Below, one piece after another: positions 17,471 to 25,827 of a stretch of 64,000 nucleotides of DNA; the first letter of the stretch is position 1, and the number at the start of each line of letters is the position of its first letter. Where the stretch lies: contig OZ255824.1 in assembly GCA_965277495.1 (NCBI GenBank), positions 4,154,001 to 4,218,000 on the forward strand, written 5' to 3'. The position numbers were made by a program, and so were the translations under genes. This DNA is from CAHJXG01 sp965277495 (GTDB lineage: Bacteria; Pseudomonadota; Alphaproteobacteria; Acetobacterales; Acetobacteraceae). The notes below the pieces were generated by a model. The model made no database searches and was not told the DNA's origin. It worked only from the letters and a program-made list of their open reading frames with translations.

Positions 17471-19072
17471 TCACAAGACCGTGCGGATAAAATCAGCCCC
17501 ACGCTCCGCCACCATCATCACCGCCGGCTGTATGTTGCTCGAGGGCACCAGCGGCATCACCGACGCGTCCGCAATGCGCAGGCCGTCGATTCCGCGCACC
17601 CGCAGCTCCGGATCGACCACCGCGCCGGCGTCGCTGCCCATCCGGCAGGTGCCGCAAGGATGATACACCGTCGTGCCGGTGGCTCGGATGTAGTCGAGCA
17701 TGGCCTCGTCCGTCACCACGTCCGGCGTCGGCGCCAACTCGTCCAGCACCAGGCCGCTGAACGGCGCTGTCCGGCCCAAGATGCGGGCGACGCGCGCGGC
17801 GGCGAGCATCACGTGCTGGTCGCCCGGCGCGGAAATATAGTTGGCGCGGATCACCGGCTTGTCGTCCGGGTCGGCGCTGCGGAGCCGCAGTTCCCCGCGG
17901 CTGTCGGGGCGGCATTGGCCAAAGTTGAACATGAAGCCCGGATGTTTCGGCAACACGTAGCCGCCGCCGGCACTGAGGCTAAAGTTGATGAACTGGAACT
18001 GCACCTCGGCCTCCTCCGCCCCCGGGGTCACGCGGGCGAACAGGGTGGCCTCGGTCGCGCCGACCGCCATCGGGCCAGTGCGGCGCAGCGCATAGCGGGC
18101 GGCCATGCCGGCGGTGCGCAGGCGGCTCGCGGTGATTTCGTTCAGCGTGCCGGCAGGCCGGGTGCGGAAGCCGAACCGGCTGATGAAATGGTCCTGCAGG
18201 TTCTGGCCGACGCCGGGCCGGTCGAGTTCGACGCGGATGCCGAGCGCCTGCAACGCCGCGCCGTCGCCGATGCCGGACAGCATCAGCAGCTTCGGCGTCG
18301 CGATGGAGCCGCTGCAAACGACGACCTCCCGCGCCGCCTGCATCTTGTGGACGGAGCCATCGGCACGGCGGGCCACGCAGCCCACCGCACGCCCGCCCTC
18401 AATCAGCAAGCGCTGCACGGTGACGCCGGTCAGGACGCGCAGGTTCGGCCGTTTGCGGGCCGGGCGCAAATATGCCTGCGCCGTGCTGGCCCGGCGTCCG
18501 TTCCGCACGTTCATCTGGATCGGCGCGACACCCTCGATCGCGCCGTCATTGATGTCGCGGTGCCGGGGGAAGCCCATGGCCTGGCACGCCGCGATGAACG
18601 CGGCGGCGCCGGGCGAGAGGCCGCGTGGCTCGCCCACGGAGATCAATCCCTCGGTGCCCCGGGTGCTGCCGGGCGCACCGGTCCAGCGCTCGATGCGGCG
18701 GAACACCGGCATGACGTCGTCGTGCGACCATCCGCGCGCGCCGGCCTGCGCCCAGCGGTCGTAATCATGCGGCGAGCCGCGCAGGAACACGAGGCCGTTG
18801 ATCGAGCCCGAGCCGCCGAGCACCCGTCCGCGCGGCCAGGCCACCCTGCGGTTGTTCAGCTCCGGCTCCGGTTCGGTCGCGAAGCCCCAGTCGTACTTGC
18901 CGCTGGCGAATAGGCGTGCATATCCGGCCGGGATATGAATCCAGACGTCGCGGTCCTCTGGCCCGGCCTCCAGCAAGGTCACGCGGCAGGATGGGTTTTC
19001 CGACAGCCGCGCGGCCACGATGCAGCCGGCGGTGCCGCCGCCGATGATCAGGTAGTCGGGCGTCTCGCTCAC
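17471..19072 (-). CDS. GMC-family FAD-dependent oxidoreductase (choline/alcohol dehydrogenase-like)
   Basis: 533 residues. N-terminal FAD-binding 'DYLIIGGGTAGCIVAARLSE', then 'RGRVLGGSGSINGLVFLRG' (GMC signature 1), 'VVVCSGSIATPKLLMLSGIG' (signature 2) and the C-terminal 'VYHPCGTCRMGSDAGAVVDPELRVRGIDGLRIADASVMP'. Start is GTG with a GGGAGG ribosome binding site. It oxidises an alcohol; substrate unknown. The region 17295-17470 between it and darG is AT-rich and shows no gene. Confidence 0.92.
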   Translation of the reverse strand: MSETPDYLIIGGGTAGCIVAARLSENPSCRVTLLEAGPEDRDVWIHIPAGYARLFASGKYDWGFATEPEPELNNRRVAWPRGRVLGGSGSINGLVFLRGSPHDYDRWAQAGARGWSHDDVMPVFRRIERWTGAPGSTRGTEGLISVGEPRGLSPGAAAFIAACQAMGFPRHRDINDGAIEGVAPIQMNVRNGRRASTAQAYLRPARKRPNLRVLTGVTVQRLLIEGGRAVGCVARRADGSVHKMQAAREVVVCSGSIATPKLLMLSGIGDGAALQALGIRVELDRPGVGQNLQDHFISRFGFRTRPAGTLNEITASRLRTAGMAARYALRRTGPMAVGATEATLFARVTPGAEEAEVQFQFINFSLSAGGGYVLPKHPGFMFNFGQCRPDSRGELRLRSADPDDKPVIRANYISAPGDQHVMLAAARVARILGRTAPFSGLVLDELAPTPDVVTDEAMLDYIRATGTTVYHPCGTCRMGSDAGAVVDPELRVRGIDGLRIADASVMPLVPSSNIQPAVMMVAERGADFIRTVL

Positions 19073-19192
19073 GTTGCCTCCCAGGCGCGCGGAGGCAGTT
19101 TTACGCTATGGGGCACCGGAGGCCATAGCCGGGCAAGGCGATCCAGGGCCGATGCGCCTAACCTGGACCGCCATGCCGAAAGAATGCGCCCG

Positions 19193-19996
19193 CTACGACG
19201 AGCCGATCTGCTTTGCCGGCCCGCCAAGCTGTTTCTGCCGCAGCGCCGCGAGCCGGTCATTAAGGCCGGTCGGCCCCGGCAGCTTGCCCTGCACCTGCTG
19301 CAGCGCCACCGCGATGTTCTGGTCCTCCTGCTCCGGACGGCTCGGCGCCAGCAGCTTGGCCTTGGCGTTCGCCGCCTCCGCGTCTGCAAGGTTGCGCGAC
19401 GCGTTGTCCTGCATCGCCTTCAGCGCGACGGTCAACCCGGTCGTTGCGCTCGAAAGCCCGGCCGCCTGCCGCGCCGCCTCGGCCCGCTGCTGCGCCATGT
19501 CGCGCTGCTGCTCCGCCCGGCCCATGTCGCGCTGGGCACGGGTCAGGTCGTCCCGCGCCGACTTCAGCTTCTGGCCAGCCTGCTGATAGGTCTGCTCCAG
19601 CGATTGCAGGAAATCCTGCGCATCCACCGCGTCCTGTTTTTCGCGGTCGATATCGGGGCCCATGCCCTCCAGCATGGAAACCAGCGTGGTCAGGCTGTTC
19701 TCCAACCCGGCTTTGCGGGCCGGGTCGGTTTCGGCGTCCATGCGGTGCTGAATCTGCTCGGCGGCGGCCATGCGCTGCTGCGAAAGGGTTTGGATGGCGT
19801 CGGCCTCGCGCTTCTCTTTGTCGAACGCCATGCGGGCCTCGGCCACCTGGCGGCCCAGCGCGTCCAAGTGCTGCTCCATGGTGCGGAGCTCGGCTTCGGT
19901 GGCGGATTTCGGGTCCCACCGGACGATCGCCTCGACGGCGTTGTTGACGGCCTGGTCGGTCTTTACGCCGACGAGGTTGCGGATGAATGTGATCAT
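19193..19996 (-). CDS. PspA/IM30-like coiled-coil protein (YjfJ-like)
   Basis: 267 residues, almost entirely predicted long helix and coiled coil from about residue 40 to 220 (Gln/Ala/Glu/Arg-rich heptads), starting 'MITFIRNLVGVKTDQAVN'. This resembles the PspA/IM30 family member YjfJ. The placement next to a DUF350 (YjfL) and a DUF2491 (YjfK) gene, as in the E. coli yjfIJKLMC cluster, supports that reading more than the sequence alone. Likely a peripheral inner-membrane protein in envelope maintenance. Confidence 0.72.
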   Translation of the reverse strand: MITFIRNLVGVKTDQAVNNAVEAIVRWDPKSATEAELRTMEQHLDALGRQVAEARMAFDKEKREADAIQTLSQQRMAAAEQIQHRMDAETDPARKAGLENSLTTLVSMLEGMGPDIDREKQDAVDAQDFLQSLEQTYQQAGQKLKSARDDLTRAQRDMGRAEQQRDMAQQRAEAARQAAGLSSATTGLTVALKAMQDNASRNLADAEAANAKAKLLAPSRPEQEDQNIAVALQQVQGKLPGPTGLNDRLAALRQKQLGGPAKQIGSS

Positions 19997-20022
19997 TGCA
20001 GTCTCCCTTTATCTTTGTGCGG

Positions 20023-20436
20023 TCAGCCGGCCATCGCGCCGGCGTTGAGCAGCGCCACCGCGATCTGGATGCCGATCAGCACCAGGGCCGCCGCGACGTT
20101 GCCGGCCTCGATCATGCCGCGAAGCCCACGGATCATCGCCGCCGCCGCCATTAAGGCAATGAGCTGGATGACCAGCGACACCAGCCCCCACAGCACGATG
20201 TCGAGCACCAGCACGCTGGTGGCGAGTGTTGCCGCCAGCGGGATTGCGAGCGCCACCAACGTTCCCGCCACGACGACGCCAGCGGCCACGTTGCCCTCCC
20301 GCATCAGGCGCCACTCGTTGAACGGCGTGATGCCCATGTAGCACGCGATGCCGATGCCGAGCAGCGCCAGCGTCGCGGCGAGCTGCCCGATCAGCACCGG
20401 CAGTCCCTGCATCAACGTGGCGAAAATGCTGTCCAT
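20023..20436 (-). CDS. DUF350 inner-membrane protein (YjfL-like)
   Basis: 137 residues with four hydrophobic segments in two similar halves, the DUF350 layout ('GIGIACYMGITPFNEWRLMREGNVAAGVVVAG' then 'RGLRGMIEAGNVAAALVLIGIQIAVALLNAGAM'). The repeated 'GN-VAA' element is typical. Function unknown. It sits 6 bp downstream of the YjfK-like gene and 26 bp upstream of the YjfJ-like gene. Confidence 0.85.
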   Translation of the reverse strand: MDSIFATLMQGLPVLIGQLAATLALLGIGIACYMGITPFNEWRLMREGNVAAGVVVAGTLVALAIPLAATLATSVLVLDIVLWGLVSLVIQLIALMAAAAMIRGLRGMIEAGNVAAALVLIGIQIAVALLNAGAMAG

Positions 20437-20442
20437 GCGGGC

Positions 20443-22011
20443 CTATGCGAGCTGGAGGGTGGCGGGATTGAGGTCGATGCCGGCCCTGACCTCGACCCAG
20501 GCGCGCCCGGCGTCCTGCACCGCCGCGACCAAGATGTATTCGGTGGCGGGCGCCGGCGCGGGGCTGCCGGTCGGCGCGGCATACAGCATGGCCTGGCTCT
20601 GCACTGTCCGGGTGCCGGACAGGCTTTCGATCGTCTCATTGAGGATGCGGGGCGATACGCGGCTGTCGCCCGGCGCCCAGACTCGGACATAGACCTTGTT
20701 GTCCTTGGTCTGGAACTCGGGCCAGCCGATCATGCCCTCAGCCGAATCGAGCCATGCGCCCCATTCGCCGGGGTCGGCGGGGGTTATTTCATCGATGGCG
20801 CCGAACAGGCGGCATTCGTCGGGATCGCCGGCGGCGTCGAGATGGAGCTGCACCATGCTGCGCCCGTCGGGCAAATAGAGCCGCACGAGCTGGGTGTTGC
20901 CCGAAACCACGCGGCCCACCGCGCTCACGCTGATTTGGCCGCTGCCTTCCGGCTGCGGCAGCTTAATGGCCCCGCCCGCCAGGATGAACGGCGTCGGGTC
21001 GAGCGCCAGCGTCATGCCGACGCGGAACTTGGATGGCGTATAGCCCTCGCCCGACAGTTTATGCCGTAGCAGGTTCCCGGCGTTTTGCAGGGCGTTCGTG
21101 GGTGGAGGGCTCATGGTCGGTCCTTTCGACCCGGGGCGGCGTTGCCAGGCGAGGAAGGCGATCCCGCCGCCGCCCGCCAGCAGCACGGCCCAAACCCACT
21201 CCGACCCGGCATTGCCTGGCACGCCCGGTGTCCGTTGCGGCGGCGCCTTCGCGATCTCGGGCGGGACATCGGGCGGCAGGGCGCCGGGCGTGCGCGGCTG
21301 GCTGTCGCGCTCGGCCAATTGGCGGTCCAGGTCGTCCAGCTTCCGCCGCAAGTCGGCATTGTCCTGCGCCTGCCGGTCGGCTTCCTGGCGCCACTGCTGG
21401 TAACCGGGATCGTTTTGGTTGTTGTGGAAGAAGTCGCTCGATCCAGACCGGCCGAGGTTGTTCAGCAGCGACCACAGGAACAGCCCGTCCCACACGCCGA
21501 AGCTGCGGTTGCCGCCGTAATACGCTGGCGACGGCGCGGACCAGCCGCGGCTGCCGAACCAGCCGGACCGGTCGGCGCCATACTGCCGCTGGGCGTATTG
21601 GCCCGGCGTGTATTGCGGCGCCGGCGTGCCCGGCGCGTACTCGCGCGGACGCCGGGAGTTGTCCTGCTGCGTGCGGAAGCTGTCGAACGCCGAGCCTGAG
21701 CGGTCCCTGGAAAAGCTGCTGTCCCCGGCCGATTGCGGCGGCGTCCAGGATGGGCGGGCATAGGACGGCGGCGTCCGGCTATAGCCGCCGCTGCTGCCGA
21801 ACGACGGGGTGCGGGATACGCCGCCGCCGCCGAACGAGGGTGTCCGGCCCGAGCTGCTAGGCCGCGAGTAGCCGCCGCTGGACCGGGCAAAACCGTCCAC
21901 CGGCGCAGCGACGCACGCCAGCGCCGCCAGCAGGACAGCAAGCCGAAGCCGGGGACGCCTGAGGTGGAAGTGCCGCACGAAGCTGTCTACCTCCCGACGG
22001 GACCGCCGCAT
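20443..22011 (-). CDS. DUF2491 (YjfK-like) protein with an N-terminal membrane/low-complexity extension
   Basis: 522 residues from the chosen ATG. Order: N-terminal hydrophobic segment (24-42), Ser/Gly/Pro/Tyr-rich region with repeated 'RTPSFG' (43-165), aromatic segment (170-190), coiled coil (205-237), transmembrane helix (271-290), then a DUF2491 domain (about 310-522) as in E. coli YjfK. The reading frame stays open upstream but would run through the divergent lactonase gene, so the internal Met before the hydrophobic segment is preferred; no ribosome binding site is obvious. It is first in the yjfK-yjfL-yjfJ-like operon. The extension is not part of the short E. coli protein. Confidence 0.75.
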   Translation of the reverse strand: MRRSRREVDSFVRHFHLRRPRLRLAVLLAALACVAAPVDGFARSSGGYSRPSSSGRTPSFGGGGVSRTPSFGSSGGYSRTPPSYARPSWTPPQSAGDSSFSRDRSGSAFDSFRTQQDNSRRPREYAPGTPAPQYTPGQYAQRQYGADRSGWFGSRGWSAPSPAYYGGNRSFGVWDGLFLWSLLNNLGRSGSSDFFHNNQNDPGYQQWRQEADRQAQDNADLRRKLDDLDRQLAERDSQPRTPGALPPDVPPEIAKAPPQRTPGVPGNAGSEWVWAVLLAGGGGIAFLAWQRRPGSKGPTMSPPPTNALQNAGNLLRHKLSGEGYTPSKFRVGMTLALDPTPFILAGGAIKLPQPEGSGQISVSAVGRVVSGNTQLVRLYLPDGRSMVQLHLDAAGDPDECRLFGAIDEITPADPGEWGAWLDSAEGMIGWPEFQTKDNKVYVRVWAPGDSRVSPRILNETIESLSGTRTVQSQAMLYAAPTGSPAPAPATEYILVAAVQDAGRAWVEVRAGIDLNPATLQLA

Positions 22012-22089
22012 TGGGGAAACGATAGCACGAGGGTTCCCGTTTGTCGCCCGCGGTGCATGATGCCCGGAGAACAAGGAGGCACGATCACC

Positions 22090-23022
22090 ATGTGGCAGCC
22101 CAGCACCTTCTACCCGGACCCGGCGGTGCAAATCCTGCACCCGAGCTTCGAAAAATACCGGCTCCCGCTCGCCGCGGTCGAACGGCTCGCCACCGGGCTG
22201 CGCTGGGCCGAGGGGCCGGCCTGGTTTGGCGACGCCCGGCATCTGCTCGTCAGCGACATCCCCAACAACCGCATCCTGAAATGGGAGGAAGAGACCGGCG
22301 CCGTCAGCGTGTTCCGCCGCCCCTCCGACTTCGCCAACGGCAACACGCGCGACCTTCAGGGCCGCCTGGTCACCTGCGAGCACGGCGCGCGGCGCGTGAC
22401 CCGGACGGAGCACAGCGGCGAGATCACGGTGCTGATGGACCGGTTCGAGGGCAAGCGCCTCAACTCGCCCAACGACGTCGTGGTGAAATCGGACGGCTCG
22501 ATCTGGTTCACCGACCCGCCGTTCGGCCTACTCAGCGACTATGAGGGCGCGCGCGCGGAGCAGGAACTGCCCGGCAGCGTATACCGCCTCGATCCCGCGA
22601 CCGGGCACGCGGCGTTGCTGGAGAACAGCATGTCCGGACCCAACGGCCTCGCGTTCTCCCCCGACGAACGCATCCTGTATGTGGTCGAGAGCCGGGCCAG
22701 CCCGCGCAACATCCTGGCCTATGACGTGACGGCGGACGGCACGGGGATCAGCGGGCGGCGCGTGCTGATCAACGCCGGGCCGGGCACGCCTGACGGCTTC
22801 CGCCTCGATGAGGACGGCAACCTATGGTGCGGCTGGGGCATGGGCGCGCCCGAACTCGATGGGGTGATGGTGTTCTCGGCCCAGGGCGAGCCGATCGGGC
22901 GCATCCAGCTTCCCGAGCGCTGCGCCAACGTCTGTTTCGGCGGATTGAAGCGGAACCGGCTGTTCATGGCGGCCAGCCAATCGGTCTATGCCCTGTATGT
23001 CAACACGCGGGGGGTGCCGTGA
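22090..23022 (+). CDS. SMP-30/gluconolactonase family sugar lactonase
   Basis: 310 residues of six-bladed beta-propeller. 'WAEGPAWFGDARHLLVSDIPNNRILKW' supplies the metal-binding Glu, and 'LNSPNDVVVKSDGSIWFTDPPFG' and 'GTPDGFRLDEDGNLWCGWG' are the family calcium/catalytic motifs. It hydrolyses a sugar lactone. The start has an AAGGAGG ribosome binding site. Its 3' end overlaps the convergent aldose 1-epimerase gene by 23 bp; the two enzymes would act on the same class of sugars. Confidence 0.9.
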   Translation: MWQPSTFYPDPAVQILHPSFEKYRLPLAAVERLATGLRWAEGPAWFGDARHLLVSDIPNNRILKWEEETGAVSVFRRPSDFANGNTRDLQGRLVTCEHGARRVTRTEHSGEITVLMDRFEGKRLNSPNDVVVKSDGSIWFTDPPFGLLSDYEGARAEQELPGSVYRLDPATGHAALLENSMSGPNGLAFSPDERILYVVESRASPRNILAYDVTADGTGISGRRVLINAGPGTPDGFRLDEDGNLWCGWGMGAPELDGVMVFSAQGEPIGRIQLPERCANVCFGGLKRNRLFMAASQSVYALYVNTRGVP

Positions 23023-24043
23023 ACCGGAACACGGTGGTCTCGGCGAACTCCTCGCCCGGGCGCAGGACCGTGCTGGGGAAAGCGGGCTGGTTCGGGCTGT
23101 CGGGGAAGTGCTGGGTTTCGAAGCAGATTGCGTCGCCCTGGCGGTAGCTGCGCCCGCTCGGCCCACTCAACGAGCCAGTCAGGTGGTTGGCGGTATAAAC
23201 CTGCACGCCGGGCTGGGTGGTCAGCACCTCGAGCATCCGGCCGCTGGATGGGTCGTGCAGGCGAGCGGCCGGGCGCAGGCCGACGCCGGGCCGCAGCACC
23301 CAGCAATGGTCGTAGCCGAGGCTGCGCCGGAGCTGCTCGTCCGCCTCGCGGATGCGGCCGCCGACCGGTCGCGGCGCGCGGAAGTCGAACGGGGTGCCGG
23401 CGACGGGCCTGATCTCCCCGATGGGGATCGAGGTCGCGGTGACCGGCAGGAACGCCTCGGCCTCGATCTTCAGCAAGTGGCCGAAGACGCTGCCGCTGCC
23501 CTCGCCGCCGAGGTTGAAGTAGCTGTGGTTGGTCAGGTTCAGCACAGTCGGCTTATCGGTCTCCGCCCGGTACTCGATGCGGAGCTCCGGGCCATCCACC
23601 GTGTAGGTGACCCTGACGTGCAGCGTGCCCGGATAACCCTCCTCGCCGTCCGCGCTGATGCGTCCGAGCGTCACGTGGCGGTCGCTGCTGTCTTCGATGT
23701 CCCAAACGCGCTTGGCAAATCCGGTTGGGCCGCCATGCAAGGCGTTCGGCGGATCGTTGCAGGCCAGGCGGCATTCAACGCCGTCGAGCACGAAACGTCC
23801 GCCCGCGATCCGGTTGGCAAAGCGGCCCGGCACTGCGCCGAAATACGGGCTGCGCTGCACGTAGCCGTCAAGGCTGTCGAGGCCGAGCACCAGGTCGGCC
23901 CACTCGCCCAACCGGTCCGGCGCTTCCAAACGTTCGATGACCGCGCCGAAGGTCAGGATGCCCACCCGCAGCGCGGGGCCGTCCAGGGTGATCCGGTGGA
24001 CTTCGGTGCCGGCCGCAGTGCGGCCATAAACAGCTATCGTCAT
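23000..24043 (-). CDS. galM: Aldose 1-epimerase (mutarotase)
   Basis: 347 residues. Family motifs 'YFGAVPGRFANRIAGGRF', 'NALHGGPTGFAKRVWDI', 'NLTNHSYFNLGG' (catalytic His) and 'VLTTQPGVQVYTANHL', with 'ICFETQHFPDSPN' carrying the catalytic Glu. It interconverts alpha and beta anomers of aldoses. Cytoplasmic, usual length. It diverges from the following MFS gene with 97 bp between starts. Confidence 0.92.
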   Translation of the reverse strand: MTIAVYGRTAAGTEVHRITLDGPALRVGILTFGAVIERLEAPDRLGEWADLVLGLDSLDGYVQRSPYFGAVPGRFANRIAGGRFVLDGVECRLACNDPPNALHGGPTGFAKRVWDIEDSSDRHVTLGRISADGEEGYPGTLHVRVTYTVDGPELRIEYRAETDKPTVLNLTNHSYFNLGGEGSGSVFGHLLKIEAEAFLPVTATSIPIGEIRPVAGTPFDFRAPRPVGGRIREADEQLRRSLGYDHCWVLRPGVGLRPAARLHDPSSGRMLEVLTTQPGVQVYTANHLTGSLSGPSGRSYRQGDAICFETQHFPDSPNQPAFPSTVLRPGEEFAETTVFRFTAPPAC

Positions 24044-24140
24044 GCGGGCAGCAACGACCCGCGCGTCCCATCGTTCCGAGGGTACGGCTATGCAGAACCG
24101 GAATTGGCCGAACCGGGCCAGCGCAGGTAGCATCAGCCGC

Positions 24141-25349
24141 ATGTCGACAACAGCCGAGACCACCGGGGACCGTCGCGCCAAGGCCAACGTGATGCGGCTT
24201 GCGGCGGCGCAGGCGCTCGCGGGGGCCAATGCTTCCGTCGTGTTCGCGACCGGCGCCATCATCGGCAGCACCTTGTCACCCGACCCGGCACTCGCAACGG
24301 TGCCGATCAGCGTGTTCGTGGTCGGCATGGCGGCCGGCACCCTGCCGGTGGGATGGCTGTCCCGCCGCCATGGCCGCAGGGCAGCGTTCATGGCGGGCGG
24401 CGGCTGCGGCGTGCTGGCCGGGCTGATCGGCGCTTGGGCGTTGCTGCTGCAATCCTTCCCGGTTTACTGCCTGGCCACGCTGTTCGCCGGGCTTTATGGC
24501 TCGGTCGTGCAGTCGTTCCGGTTCGCCGCCGCCGATGGCGCAAGCCCAGGGTTCCGGCCCAAGGCGCTGTCCTGGGTCATGGCCGGGGGCGTGTTCGCCG
24601 GCGTGCTGGGGCCGCAGCTCGTCACCTGGACCATGAACCTATGGTCGCCCAACCTGTTCGTCGTCAGCTATTTGGCGCAGGCGGCGGTGGCGCTGGTCGC
24701 CATGGCCGTGCTGTTCGGCGTGGACCTGCCGCGGCCCGCGCCGGCGGACCTCGCGCGCGGACGCCCGTTGCCGGCCATCATCCGCCAACCGCGTTTCATC
24801 GTTGCGGTGATCTGCGGCGTGGTCAGCTACACGTTGATGAACCTGGTCATGACTTCGGCGCCGCTGGCGATGCGGATGTGCGGGCTGCCGTTGTCCAGCT
24901 CGAACTGGGCGCTGCAGTGGCACATCGTGGCGATGTATGCGCCGAGTTTCTTCACTGGAAGCCTGATTGCCCGGTTCGGCGCGCAGCGGATCGTGGCCTG
25001 TGGGTTGTTGCTGACGGGCTGCGCCGCGCTGACGGGGCTGTCGGGATTGACGGCGGTGCATTTCTCGGCGGGGCTGGTCCTGCTTGGGCTTGGCTGGAAC
25101 TTCGGCTTCGTCGGCGCTTCCGCGCTGGTGCTCGAGACGCATCGCCCGGAGGAACGCAACAAGGTGCAGGCGTTCAACGACTTCCTGGTGTTCGGCACGA
25201 TGGCGGTGGGCTCGTTCTGGTCGGGCCACCTGCTGGTTACGCTGGGTTGGGCCGCGGTCAACTGGGTGGTGTTCCCGCCGATCACGCTGGCGCTGGCGGC
25301 GCTGCTTGCCTCGCGGGTTCTGCTGCGACGGCGCATCGCGGCTTCGTAA
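24141..25349 (+). CDS. MFS transporter
   Basis: 402 residues, about 12 hydrophobic segments, with the MFS loop motif 'GWLSRRHGRRAAFM' between helices 2 and 3 and 'VLETHRPEERNKVQAFNDFLVFGTMAVGSF' in the second half. The ATG chosen gives MSTTAETTGD; upstream in-frame ATGs run into the galM promoter. Substrate unknown. The stop codon abuts the 3' end of the tRNA-Leu gene on the other strand. Confidence 0.86.
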   Translation: MSTTAETTGDRRAKANVMRLAAAQALAGANASVVFATGAIIGSTLSPDPALATVPISVFVVGMAAGTLPVGWLSRRHGRRAAFMAGGGCGVLAGLIGAWALLLQSFPVYCLATLFAGLYGSVVQSFRFAAADGASPGFRPKALSWVMAGGVFAGVLGPQLVTWTMNLWSPNLFVVSYLAQAAVALVAMAVLFGVDLPRPAPADLARGRPLPAIIRQPRFIVAVICGVVSYTLMNLVMTSAPLAMRMCGLPLSSSNWALQWHIVAMYAPSFFTGSLIARFGAQRIVACGLLLTGCAALTGLSGLTAVHFSAGLVLLGLGWNFGFVGASALVLETHRPEERNKVQAFNDFLVFGTMAVGSFWSGHLLVTLGWAAVNWVVFPPITLALAALLASRVLLRRRIAAS

Positions 25350-25668
25350 TGGTGCGGACGGCGGGACTCGAACCCGCACTCCCTTACGGGACTCAGATTT
25401 TCATCCCACTTCGGCTTTCGCCGCCGCCGCCCTGGCCGTCGAGGGCCGGCGTTCGTGGTCTGGACTATCCCTTCGCCATGGCCCGAAGGCGGTAGGCGCC
25501 CCCCGTCTAGTCTCTACACCTTCCCCGAAGCAGGGGCTTGGCTCGGGATTGGCCTGGGCCGGTCGCCGGCCGTTAGCGTTCCCCGAATTTGGGCGGTTCT
25601 ACGCCGCAGGTTTCCCCACGGGCACTCCAATCAAAAGTCTGCAGCGTCTACCATTCCGCCACGCCCAC
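25350..25668 (-). tRNA. tRNA-Leu(UAA) interrupted by a group I intron
   Basis: Two exons on the minus strand: 25668-25635 (34 nt) and 25401-25350 (52 nt, CCA encoded). Joined they give an 86-nt cloverleaf with acceptor 5' GTGGGCG pairing to CGTCCGC (two G-U pairs), D arm GGCGGAATGGTAGACGC, anticodon loop CTTAAAA (anticodon UAA), a leucine-type long variable arm GTCCCGTAAGGGA, and T arm GCGGGTTCGAGTCCCGC. The G27-A43 pair at the base of the anticodon stem is a mismatch. The gene is split after U34, the same place as the cyanobacterial/plastid tRNA-Leu(UAA) intron. Confidence 0.93.
25402..25634 (-). ncRNA. Self-splicing group I intron in tRNA-Leu(UAA)
   Basis: 233 nt with no open reading frame for a homing endonuclease. 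In RNA order it has the conserved core pieces: CCAATCCCGAGCCAAGC (Q region, cf. AAUCCNGAGCCAAGC), GTGTAGAGACTAGACGG (R) and AAGGGATAGTCCAGACC (S). The 5' exon end ACTT can pair with GAGT in the intron, giving the expected U-G wobble at the 5' splice site, and the intron ends in G. Together these fit a small IC3-type tRNA intron. Group I introns are classical in cyanobacterial tRNA-Leu and known sporadically in proteobacterial tRNAs such as tRNA-Arg(CCU) and tRNA-Ile(CAU). Confidence 0.92.
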
Positions 25669-25802
25669 ACACCGGGGCAGCATAGCACAGCCAGCGGTGG
25701 GGGCGCCAAGATGGCTTCTTGGCCACTTTGGATCGAACTTGAAAGACGTTTTCCGATGAGTCCCTCCCTATAGAGCCGAGCGGCACGACCGAGCAGTCAC
25801 AC

Positions 25803-25822
25803 CTAGCGCCCTGGTGCGCTAG
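25803..25822 (-). terminator. Hairpin after the HNH nuclease gene
   Basis: A 7-bp perfect inverted repeat CTAGCGC/GCGCTAG with a 6-nt loop, 6 bp beyond the stop of the HNH gene on the minus strand. No T-run follows, so it could be a Rho-dependent or processing stem. Confidence 0.35.
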
Positions 25823-25827
25823 CCGCC

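Noticed and set aside
22012..22413. Longer N-terminus for the DUF2491 protein
   Set aside because: It would run antisense through the lactonase gene start and its ribosome binding site; the internal Met precedes a clear hydrophobic segment.
25350..25680. Apparent 320-bp gap with several open frames beside the MFS gene
   Set aside because: It is an intron-split tRNA; the open frames run through tRNA exons and the intron core and have no family resemblance.
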